A stretch of 64,000 nucleotides of DNA, from positions 1 to 64,000 of the forward strand of contig NMRA01000293.1 of assembly GCA_002633005.1 (NCBI GenBank), written 5' to 3'. Position 1 is the first letter of the stretch. Each line of letters opens with the position of its first letter. Below the pieces are notes generated by a model. The model did not search any database. It saw only the letters and a program-made list of their open reading frames with translations, and was not told where the DNA came from. Positions 45,885 through 58,200 of the stretch are shown piece after piece. Source of the DNA: Phoronis australis. Its lineage: Eukaryota; Phoronida; Phoronidae. The position numbers were made by a program, and so were the translations under genes.

Positions 45885-47639
45885 CCGTAAACGTTCGGGT
45901 TAACGCCCATGCTCAGTTAACCACCCACCCCCTACTTTAGGTGGATTTTTGATTTAACCGCCCACTGCTCGGTTAAGTGCCCCCCTGCGATTTTTGAAGA
46001 TTTCCAGTTAAGCGCCCTCCTCTCGGTTAAGCGCCCATCCCCGACTTTTAAAGAATGAAGATTTAGCGCCCAGTGCTAAGGAAACGTGCGATTCCCCGAC
46101 TTTTAGAAAAAGATCGATGATCACAATGAGTGCAACGACGCCGGGCCTCCGAGACGGTGGTTTAGCAATGTGAATTGCAATTATACAAGTAACGAGTTAT
46201 TGTCTTGGGTCATGGACTCACTTCAAAATATAATACTTGAACGTTTTTGTCACTTTATTTTCTTCCCATGTTTGCAAAGTTTAAGAACGCCGCCGGCGTC
46301 AAAACCTCCGCTTTCAGCGACTTTGTCTGCCGCGCTGAGTTTTCATCTGCAGTGCACTTGATAAAACATATTCGAAAAAATCAAGCCAGAGAAATGAGAC
46401 AATGGTTAAAAGTATATAGTCACGCCCGTTTCTGTTACTTAGGACTGTGACTTTGTAGTGGTGCACGCGCGCAAGTTCGCACACTTTGGAGTGCATGTTA
46501 CCTTGACACCAACATGTGATTGACAGGTGACTCGCACGTAGGCCCTACACACGTGCTGAATCCCGCCGCTATCTTTGGCCATAAAAAGCTGTTATATTAC
46601 TTGATGGCATTTCCAAGTCACGATTGTCAGCCGACTGAGACATTTGCGCGCTAACAACGGGACCGAACAGTGCTGCAGTGCGATATTGCAAGTGATAGGA
46701 TAATCTGGACATCTTGCATGAAAAATAAATGTTTTTCCACCACGAAGTTTGGTAAAGTGATCGTTTATGAATTGAAACATCGCTGTTTTGTAGCGTTTTA
46801 TCACATATTTATGCCGTGGCTCGAAATTTTATTCTTGATTGACGAGTGGCTCACGGCCGCTTAACCCCGATTCTTGTCTTGGGCCTACTTCTTTGCCGAG
46901 CATGTCTGGCGCAACGGCAAGTGAGCAATGCCGGGCAGTCGAGGTAAAACAGCAAGCCACAGAACCATACGCTGAAAATGTCATTGAGTCACGGTGTGTT
47001 GACTACAAACATCCCATACACAAAAAACATCTGAATTAAGATTTTCAAACTTTTATTACAACCAATTTTAAAACTGCTCTCTGACTGTGAACTTGGCAGC
47101 TAGTACGAGACTGTAACCATAAATTTGATGTCTGCTGTGACCTCTGCAATACGTGAAGCTTGCACGCGCGCACTTTAGCAAGATGAAATAGTTGCAATCC
47201 AAGTAGAGGCTGCGTGGTCACTGGTCGTCTGCGCTCTACAGGGCTAAATAACAAGACCGCAGGAAGGCACGGGGCTATTACTCAGCAATTCTGTAAATTT
47301 AATAGTGAATAACTAATCTGAGGGCATGATAACCTTTGTTAGGATCATCCGCTGTTATGACATTTTTCCCGTCATGTGGCGACGTGACGATAACGCTCTT
47401 TGAAAAGTGCTACGCGTTCCGAGTAGGCCTACATGTGTGGTGTGTGGACTTGGATCACGAGGTAAGATTAACCGCCCAGGGCGCTTGCCTGTCGTAATAA
47501 GCGCTCATGTTCGGTTAACCGCCCACCCTGGATTTTTTGAAGTTTCACGTTTAAGCGCCCATGTCTGGTTAACCGCCCACCCCCGATTTTTTGGGTTTTC
47601 CAATTTAACCGCCCAGGGCGTTAACCCGAACGTTTACGG
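45885..47639. mobile_element. TA-flanked inverted-repeat element, copy 1 (1755 bp)
   Basis: Terminal CCGTAAACGTTCGGGTTAAC at the left and its exact reverse complement at the right, with TA on both sides. Both subterminal regions hold repeated variants of GGTTAACCGCCCA about every 30-50 bp. The interior has no long ORF or transposase. TA flanks would suit a non-autonomous Tc1/mariner-like element, but the subterminal repeat structure is unusual and the superfamily is uncertain. Confidence 0.85.
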
Positions 47640-49193
47640 TATGTGTGATAATGTAAAATACCTTACAATTCGACAGGAAATATTTAAATTGCTGTGAATA
47701 ATTTGCAAACACACCAATACAACCACTACACTTTTAACTTAAGTTAGTGTTTTGTTCAACGTACAACTTTCATTGGTCATCTGACAACAAGTCATACTGA
47801 TTGTTAAAATAGCATGGCAGGTGCCACAGGCAGCTGGGATTTTTATATGTGCCAATCACTGCCAATGTAACCCATGGTGGCAAAAGGATAGGATTGATAA
47901 CTTATCACAATATCACCATGAAGAAAGCTGCCTTTCCTTCGAAACGTTTCAAACTTATGCAGAGCCTAAGTGTCATTTTCGGTGACAAAAATCTGCCACA
48001 AAATAACAGGAAAAGAATGTAATATCACTCTTATCTGACACTTTTGTAGTAACTATGCCTGAATTACACGGCTTCATATCTTGATGGTAGAGAGGAAGGT
48101 AGCCATACTCTTGTAGATCGGAGGTAGCGTGTGTGATGTATGTCGTTCACTCAGGATGAATGTCATTTTGTTTGTGTTTGTATCTAGTGCTACACTGTGA
48201 GAGGTGCATTTATACCTGAGTGGTGCTGGCGTAAACCAAATAGGTACGACTCCAAATTTACGTTTTGAAATTTGTTTTTCATGCCACTGCTCTCTGGGTA
48301 GAGTTGCTCAGCACTGTTCTGTAATTACAAGTTACATGTGAGCTAAGGCTCTAAATGATTGATGGAGTGAGTGTTATTGAAAAACTAGTACCAGCAGAAA
48401 AGCTGCATAACAGTTTGATAAATTCCCACATAACTAGGGTGTTGTTGTGCTTTGTCAGAACTGTTGTACTAGAAGGGTACATTGTTGAACACTGTCACTC
48501 TGCTATCCGCGACCCTAGTGACTTTTCCATAGTGTGGGGGTTGATGGGGATGTGTTGCCAACTTGGGTAGGTAGTCCACCGGGTCGGTATGGTAATTAAA
48601 TTTGACGTGACATCGGTAGGTATGTCTCAGATAGGTGACAGGGGGTGGGTTAGTAGTGGGGGTGGTGAATGGATGCTATTGTTTCAGATACATTTTGATA
48701 TTATTTCAGGTATATGGGGTGGCACCTTCTCACTAATTATATACAAGAAAACCCTTGGGAATGTAGTTTAGAGACCCTGATTTCTGACAATAGCGAAAAG
48801 CAGATCGAATCGTTATTTCTTTCGTGTGATTAGAGGCTTCAAACAGGTCGGGCCACCAATTGATCAACGATCGCTATGCAGCAGACATGCTCAAGTGCTT
48901 GTTCATTCTTTCCCATGGTGGTACTGTTCTTTTGTTGGTTTTGAGAAACAATAAACATGGAATGCAGCAAGTTATTGGTAAACGTAGCTGTGGCATAATT
49001 CAGAGCAAACAGTCGGGCATGTTATTTATCACTTGGAAATGGTAAAATGCAATTTGGTGATTTAAAAAAACAGAGGAAATGTAATTTAATATTGGCCAAA
49101 GTGGATTCCTCGAGTAGTTAGAAAGTGCTCTCACTAGTTTCTTCAGTAAGTATTTGCTAATTAGGACTTAAACATGATGGCTTTATGTTGCAG
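47640..49193. other. upstream region of ELOVL: no exon identified
   Basis: The first ELOVL coding exon follows an acceptor, so at least one 5' UTR exon lies in or before this stretch. I could not place it. Confidence 0.4.
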
Positions 49194-49204
49194 GTAGTCT
49201 CACC

Positions 49205-49253
49205 ATGTTGTCTACTATTGTCAAGTACTATGACGATCTCATGGAACAAAGTG
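49205..49253 (+). CDS. elongase exon 1 (start)
   Basis: [16 protein letters not shown] and one base of Asp17; the exon itself starts at 49194. Donor GTAAGT. The KYYDDLME run matches the HLYDNWIK-type start of vertebrate ELOVL7. Confidence 0.88.
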
Positions 49254-52200
49254 GTAAGTTGTTTGAATATTTCAATAGTCTTTCGTGAAATCATGAAGTG
49301 TCCTTAGAAGAAACTCACCTATTTAACATTACAACAATGCTTCACTTTCACAAAGTATTTTTTCAACATGGTCACAATAGTTTTCAGGGCTTGGAATTTT
49401 CCGCGGAAACGCGAATTTCCGCTTTTTTCAATGTGCTGTCCGCTTTTTTTATAATATTTCCGCGTAAAAAAATCAGATTTGATATAAAATTTCCGCGACA
49501 AATTCCTTTCTTACCGCGGCGTTGCAGACGACGTTCACCTGGAAAAGCGGAAGTTGCTCTTTTTGTTTCGGAGGAACGTAAATTGTCAACATTGCCGGGG
49601 CACCTGGGACAGCGTGGTGGGATTTTCAATGGCGTCTCGTATTATTGTTAAGCGCGGTGACAAATACTACCGCTCTGCAGCCAAAAATGTGTGGGGTTGG
49701 GAGTGGACGGGCGAGCTAAAAGGACGCAGACGCATGCTACTGATGGTGGTAACGTTTTTTTTTTAGTCCCGATTTTGTCGAGGAAAGGTTCACATTGACC
49801 ATTTCAAGGCTGGTTAGCGGGCATGATTTGGGCCGTAAAAGTTTCCGCGTTTTTTGTTATTGGTCATTCCAAGCCCTGAGTTTTAAACATTACAGTTAAA
49901 AAAAGTTCATTTCAATCCAACAAAAAAAATTCGTGACAAGTGTATTACATCGCAGCATCTTTCACATTGAAAATTCAAACTCCACTGGACCTACATAATT
50001 TTTGAATGTGTTGGATTATCCATGTGCATACTGCGGGGTGTGTGTGTGTTGAGCCTTGCAATCAATTCTCTAAACTGGTGCCAAACATTCACAATGACCT
50101 GATCTGCTGTATCAGTTTGAGCTTATTTGGAATTCAAATTCTAATCAAGGGAGCCAAACTCGCCATGACAAGCTCTACTGCAATGAGCCAAAATAGACTA
50201 GAGATGAAGATCTCATTTGATAAAACTAACATTAAAAATTAATGCTGATTCAGATGATGAGTTTAATTGAAAGGACATTCCCACCTTAGGTTTCATCATG
50301 GGCCTAAAATGTATGAAGTGTCAAAGGGTTCTTAAGGGAGTACCTTTATGGGCGTAGAAATGTGCTTAATCTATGCATACTTTTGCTTAATATATGTGTA
50401 TTTTTGCTTAATCTACATGTACTTTTGCTTAATGTACGCGTACTTTTCGTTTTTAAACGATCATCGTTCTGCTCTTAGGAGCTTCACACGCCGGAAGCTT
50501 TTCGGCGAATTATACCTCACACTGATTAAACCATTCACGTCATGTTGCTATAAGTACCTTTTGCACATAGACGGACACCTTAGGAGGCTGACAATGTCTT
50601 TAATTTCTTCCAACTCGAACAAAGCCGTGGACTTTTTTCGAGAAGTCCTTTTTTCAGTTACCTAAATTGGCAACTGGCCATTTTTAACACTGCGTGCACA
50701 CCTGGCGCTTGTGGCAAAAATAGGGCAAGATTGGACTATTGAACGCGTTGATTAAGTAAAACTATGTGTAGATTAAGCAAAATTGTGCGTTGAATCAGAG
50801 CACAATGATGATCGTTTAAGAATTAAAAGTACCTGTAGATTGAGCAAAAGTACCTGTAGATTAAGCAAAAATACCTGTAGATTAAGTAAAAGTATGTGTA
50901 GATTAAGCACATTCCTAGGAGCAGTACTGGTTAAAGAACCCTTTGAGGCTTCATAAAAATGTGACAATTGAGATAAATGGTTTATTGAACCAAACCATAC
51001 ACCATCTGTCTCCTGTTGTAGACTACCCTGCTAGTTATGATTGGGTGAACTTGCAATTTGCTATTATGTAATCACAAGTAGTGGTATGCCAGACATGGGA
51101 GGCATGCACCAAGACAGACTTTCATGAGGGTTACTTATTACTGCATCATTGACTGACATGCCTCCACTCTGGGCACAGCTGGGCTCTCTTCTTTGTGAAG
51201 CTGCCACTATATATTTGAATTTAAGGGCTTATTGTTCAAAGACTTCAATTTGAATGTTTGCACTTGCTTAAAAGGATGATCTGGTGGTAGCTAAGCTTTA
51301 GAACTTGGGCATGGTCAAGCATTTAGGTGGCACTGCTTAGCTTTTATGAAAAAGTGGCAAAAAGTAGTTTTTCTTGTCAGCCATGCTGTGTCTACTGTGA
51401 AATCAAAGCATCAGTTGACAGCACAAGATTGAAGGTTTAGTTAGCCGTTACAGAGGAAGTTGGGTGTTTTCAATCTAAGATTGATTTAAAAAGTGAATTG
51501 ATAAGCATTTGCCCATAACATGCATCTGTACAAAAATTCTAGTTTCACTTGCATGTGAAGTTCAGGTGCATTCTCCTACACGCGAAGCACTTGGGCAAGA
51601 GTGTATTATGTTGAGTATAGGTGCATGGGACTGCAAATTTACTCTGTAGCCTGTTCGCTGGTGAAAGTGATTGGTAGCTAAGTGAGGTGAACCCTGTTCC
51701 GTAAGCAGTGTACACACGCAGAAGCAGGGAATAAAGCATGTTAGTTGGACCTAGAAATGTTACAAATTTGGCTAACATTGGAAGGTCAGGTCGAAGTTGC
51801 TGATTTGATTCATTTGAAACTTTTTTTATATACTGTGATTTATGTACTATTCTCCAAAATTCTATTAGCAATTATTTTCAATTTGATCCACTTTTGCTTT
51901 AGGATTTATCAAAATAGGGCTTTAAAATTACAATTCTTATGAATACATATATCATCAGTTAAATAAAATGGAGACGAAGCGATAATCTAGAAAACTGTAA
52001 CTGTGTTGTTGAGATTTTATCTTCCAGGACATTTGGCCATGTTATTGAAACGTTGTTATGCTATGAATTTACCTTTTGTATGTACTTAATTTTACTGAAA
52101 ACGCATGGTGTCCCAAATAGTTGTAGTTTGGTAGTAATATCAAAAATCAAATTCTACAATTTTTTATTTACCCACATATTCATATGTCCATTCACTCGTC

Positions 52201-55200
52201 CGGCGTCCGTCTGCCGTTCTATCTCCAAACCCTTTGACGTATGTTCACGAAATGTTGCACATGTGTTCCTTTCATGAATGGGACAACATGAGCGAAGTTT
52301 CGGATGGATCTGACTACTGGTGTGTCCCCTAGTGGCAATTTTAGATTTTTACATTTACTTCTGTATCTTCAAAGGTCCTCGACAGATTTTCACAAAAGTT
52401 GGAATATAGGCATTTATTGGAGAGATGACGTAATTGTCCTGTTTTCGGATGGATTTGAGACATTTTTCGCCACCTACTGTCCATTTTCCTGTTTTTGAGT
52501 CTGTTTTTTGGTGTCCACCCCTCTATCAACCAAATCATTCTAAGGATGATTTTGAAAATTGGCCTATATGTTCTCAGTGTGAAGAGGAAAGTTGAGAATG
52601 ATGATTCAACTACTGCGGCACCTCGTGGCAGTGTTTTACGCCCATAGCTGTATCTCCTGAACCCACCGGTGGATGTTTATTAAATTTAGGAAGTATATTT
52701 GATATTTATATGAAGTCAACAACAGATGATGACTACTTTCAGACGGACCGACGAACGCTGTGTCCCCTAGTGGCAATTTCATTTTTTCTGTTTTCCTTTG
52801 TTTCTCTGAAGTTCCTTGACAGATTTTTATGAAATTTGTTAAATAGCTTACTATTAAAGAAACAATGGCATGTTCCGGTTTTCGGATGGATTTGACGTAT
52901 TTTGCACCATTCAGTAGCCATTTTATGATACAAATAAACCACCTGTTTCCGATGCATTTGTGGGTGCATTTCAATGCTCCGCGTTATTTTCAGAAAATGT
53001 TAAATTCAGTAGTTTTGAAGATATTTGACCGAGTGCACAACTTGTCAATAAGGTCCTACATAACCTTACGTTACCTCATGTTAATCGTTTAGTTGTTCAT
53101 TTTAGTTGTACTGTACTAACTAAACTTTGAACAGGTGAACATGGTAATTAAGTAGTCAAGCTACCTTGTGCGATGTATATGCCATTTAAATGTTGATACT
53201 TGTTTGAAAGTTGCATCCCTTACAGGGGTAATGTATGGTCTTTGCATTGCATTAATTAGAACTTGGATGTACCTTCGGAATTTAGGTTCAGCAATGGTTC
53301 ATGCTCGTCATGGAGAATCTAAAATGCATCAAAAATAGTTTCTATGCACAGAAAACGTTTGAAAAATGAAAACTGGTAACAACATATGGGAAACTCACAG
53401 ACAATTTCATAAACATGTTTTTTTTATTCATGTCACAGTTGCATGAATTCATTTATGCTTGGCAAAAGCTATTAAACCATAAGTTACTGTTCCTCTGTAT
53501 TTGTATGGGGAAAATAAAGTATGTGAAAATACTGTGATATCCTGTATTGGGAAGAATGTCAATGTATATGCGTAAACATTTCAATGAAAGCTGCCTGACT
53601 AATGGTTGGACTGGTGTTCTGCAGATCCACGCGTGGCTGACTGGTTCATGATGTCTACTCCGTGGCCCAGTATTGCCATATGTGTATTCTACGTCTATGC
53701 CGTGCTGTCGCTGGGACCGAGGATGATGGAAAATAGGAAACCGTTTGAAATCCGCAACATCATGATGCCGTACAACTTTGCTATGGTGGTGCTGTCTGGC
53801 TATACATTTATGGAGGTATTGGTGCTGCAGAGTGTTCTTTATTCATGGTTCTCCTAAAAGCGCCTGCTCATTTGTGGAAACACTTGGAATTCTTCTAATA
53901 ATGAGGTTTTGAAACAAGAGCATACACAGCCAAGTATTTTTTCCTTGGCTTAGGTAATATTATTATCTCCTAGCACTCTGTGTTCCATGTTAGAATGACT
54001 CATTGACTGCATATGTTTTAACTTTGTAGGTTTAATTTAGCTTTGTGTGAGTTAATCCTCTGAACTATCTGCTTTGTGAAGTAGTAGTGTTGAACACACT
54101 ATGTAGCAGATTGACTCCTGTTTACATAACATACCGTAAACGTTCGGGTTAACGCCCTGGGCGGTTAAATTGGCAAACCCAAAAAATGGGGGGTGGGCGG
54201 TTAACCAGACATGGGCGCTTAAACGTGAAACTTCAAAAAATCCAGGGTGTGTGGTTAACCGAACATGAGCGCTTATTACGACAGGCAAGCGCCCTGGGCG
54301 GTTAATCTTACCTCGTGATCCAAGTCCCCACACCACACATGTAGGCCTTCTCGGAACTTTCAAAGAGCGTTATCGTCACGTCGCCACATGACGGGAAAAA
54401 TGTCATAACAGCGGATGATCCTAACAAAGGTTATCATGCCCTCAGATTAGTTATTCACTATTAAATTTACAGAATTGCTGAGTAATAGCCCCGTGCCGTC
54501 CTGCGGTCTTGTTATTTAGCCCTGTAGAGCGCAGACGACCAGTGACCACGTAGCCTCTACTTGGATTGCAACTATTTCATCTTGCTAAAGTGCGCGCGTG
54601 CAAGCTTCACGTGTTGCAGAGGTCACAGCAGACATCAAATTTATGGTTGCAGTCTCGTACTAGCTGCCAAGTTCACAGTCAGAGAGCAGTTTTAAAATTG
54701 GTTGTAATAAAAGTTTGAAAACCTTAATTCAGATGTTTTTTGTGTTTGGGATGTTTATAGTCGATACTCCGTGACTCAATGACATTTTCAGCGTATGGTT
54801 CTGTGTCTTGCTGTTTTATCTCGACTGCCCGGCATTGCTCACTTGCCGTTGCGCCAAACATGCTCGGCAAAGACTAGGCCCAAGACAAGAATCGGGGTTT
54901 AGCAGCCGTGTGCCACTCGTCAATCAAGAATAAAATTTCGAGCCACGGCATAAATATGTGATAAAACACTACAAAACAGCGATATTTCAATTCATAAACG
55001 ATCACCTTACCAAACTTCATGGTGGAAAAACATTTATTTTTCATGCAAGATGTCCAGATTATCCTATTTATATCACTTGTAATATCGCACTGCGGTACAG
55101 TTCGGTCCCGCTGTTATCGTGCAATGTCTCAGTCGGCTGACAATCGTGAATTGGAAATGCCGTCAAGTAATATAACGGCCTCTTTCAATATGCATCTCGT

Positions 55201-58200
55201 TTTTATGGCCAAAGATAGCGTCGGGATTCAGCACGCGCGTAGGGCCTACGTGCGAGTCACCTGTCAATCACATGTTGGTGTCAAGGTAACATGCACTCTA
55301 AAGTGTGGGAACTTGCGCGCGTGCACCACTGCAAAGTCACACATCAAAAGAGAATAGCGACACTTCTAAGTAACAGAAACGGGCGTGACTATATGCTTTT
55401 AACCATTGTCTCATTTCTGTGGCCTGATTTTTTCAAATATATGTTTTATCAAGTGCACTGCAGACGAAAACTCAGCGCGGCACACAAAGTCGCCGAAAGC
55501 GGAGGTTTTGACGCTGCCATCAAGTAATATAACAGCTTTTTATGGCCAAAGATAGCGGCGGGATTCAGCACGTGCGTAGGGCCTACATGCGAGTCACCTG
55601 TCAATCACATGTTGGTGTCAAGGTAACATGCACTCCAAAGTGTGGGAACTTGTGCGCGTGCACCACTACAAAGTCACAGTCCTAAGTAACAGAAACGGGC
55701 GTGACTATATACTTTTAACCATTGTCTCATTTCTCTGGCTTGATTTTTTCGAATATGTTTTATCAAGTGCACTGCAGATGAAAACTCAGCGCGGCAGACA
55801 AAGTCGCTGAAAGCGGAGGTTTTGACGCCGGCGGCGTTCTTAAACTTTGCAAACATGGGAAGAAAATAAAGTGCCAAAAACGTTCAAGTATTATATTTTG
55901 AAGTGAGTCCATGACCCAAGACAATAACTCGTTACTTGTATAATTGCAATTCACATTGCTAAACCACCGTCTCGGAGGCCCGGCGTCGTTGCGCTCATTG
56001 TGATCATCGATCTTTTTCTAAAAGTCTGTGAATCGCGCGTTTCCTTAGCACTGGGCGCTAAATCTTCATTCTTTAAAAGTCGGGGATGGGCGCTTAACCG
56101 AGAGGTGAGCGCTTAACTGGAAATCTTCAAAAATCGCAGGGGGGCGCCTAACCGAGCAGTGGGCAGTTAAATCGAAAATCCACCTAAAGTAGGGGGTGGG
56201 CAGTTAACTGAGCATGGGAGTTCACCCAAACGTTTACGGTAGGTCTAGTGTGTAATTAGAATTGCACCTGGTCCTGGACTCCAGTCTTTTTACTTGCAGT
56301 CAACAATTTCTGTTCAACTTTGGTTAGAGTCTGTTATTCTGTGCTGGAGTATGTTATGGTTTACGTGTCTGACTGTGTTATCCTATTTTGCACTTGCTGA
56401 CCCCAGCATCAAAGCCAAAAGCTTTGAGCCTGAACTCGTAATTTTTACTCGAGTTGGGAGCTCGATTCTTGGGGTCATCAATTGCAAATTTAGATTTCAT
56501 AATGATTTGCGTAATTCATAATACATTCGAACACAGAATAATAGATAATTGTCTTAAGTTATAAAGGAGAACGGTACAAGCCAATATATGTTCGAGTTCG
56601 TGGTCGCCAGGTTTCAATAGATGAAATAACGCCATGTTGTTATTGTTAGTAAGTAATAAATCTCCATTTCTGCTGATTCCAAACCCTGGTTTTACTTGAA
56701 AGTCCGATTAGCTTGGGTGGATCACAGGTAACTTGTGGAGACATATAAATATAATGGAAAGCACCCTACAATTCAAAGCACCGGTTCACTGCAACATGTT
56801 TTGGTCAGAGTGCAACTGATCAACTATCATACAAGAGATTGAAAGGGAGGTCAAAGTGCATCGAATTAGTAACGTGGATTGGCAAATCTTTTGCGCACAA
56901 GGCTCTTGAGGCATGTGCAATTAGGTCACACTGGAATTACCTAAAGTGCTACTTGAGACACAAGATTATACATCTGATTGCGTGTCTCAGTGTTATCTGT
57001 GATGTTACTGAATGTTTATGAGCCGACAACCATCCCACAGTGAATTTGAAGAATTACAGCAGGTGCGTGCAGGCTTCTACATAAGCCAGAAAAACGCTTG
57101 AAAATACGGGTAGAAAAAGTAAAATACAAGTAGAAAATTGAAATTACTCGTTTGGATGTTGAGCTGATGTCTGGATTTGTTGGTCATCACTTTTTACGCA
57201 CCCAAATCCGGGAATATGAATGGCAATTATGACATCACTCGTTTCTTTGAGCGATCATTTTCGCCTGTGCTGAGCACTGCCTTACATAAAATCCCCCTAC
57301 GTAATTGTTACTATTTGTGACATTTCTGTTTTCAGTTCTTACTGGCTGGCTGGGCTACTGGGTACACACTGGGCTGTCAAACTGTTGATTACTCTGACTC
57401 TCCAAAGGCTCTCCGGGTAGGCTGCGGTTTTTACTGTTTATTGGTCGTGTTGCTGTTATTTAAAGTAAGATCTCACTAACAGTTTGCAAACTCAATGTTA
57501 CTCGTTGGTATTTAAATGATTTAGTAATAATCGGATATTATGTGCCCGCATTTTGAGAACCAGTTTTCTCTACTAAATTGCAGGCATCAAACTGGTTTTC
57601 AAAAAGGGGCATATTTCATCTGACTATTGCCATGATTGTCTGGATTACTTTGACTTATGTTTAGTATTCCACCCGTGGACAGGATTGCTTTTGGGAATGT
57701 GTCTCTCGTACATTAAAACTTTTGGTGGCCTATTTTTGACTTTACGAATAGATTCATCTATACAGTATTAACCCTGTACCATGTAATAACTATTTATAAA
57801 TACCTTAAGCTTTCAACTCAGTCGGTTAAAAATGTTAGACACAAGTATGTTGTCAGTATACTCTTAGGCCACTGATTAACAGTGTCTGTCATTTCACATC
57901 TTGTATTCTTTCATTCCTAGATGGCACGTGTTTGTTGGGTGTTTTACATCACCAAGTTTATTGAGCTTCTGGATACAGTAAGTATACACCCAGGTCGTGA
58001 GCAAGTTGGTTTTACAATAAAAGTTTATGTTATGAAAAGTGGAACATTTTTTTTCTGATTGTTTCCTTTTGTGTTTTAGTCACAGCAGCTGCATGAAATT
58101 TAGACACATTTAAATCAATTTTGACAAATTTTTTGAATAGTTTTGTGGGATAATAAATCATGTGAGCTCATGTTAATCTTGGTTTTTGCAGGACATATTG

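Noticed and set aside
46170-46361. Frame conserved between 46170-46361 (+) and 55763-55954 (-)
   Set aside because: Conservation is explained by the two copies of the TA-flanked element; the frame is only 63 codons and resembles no transposase.
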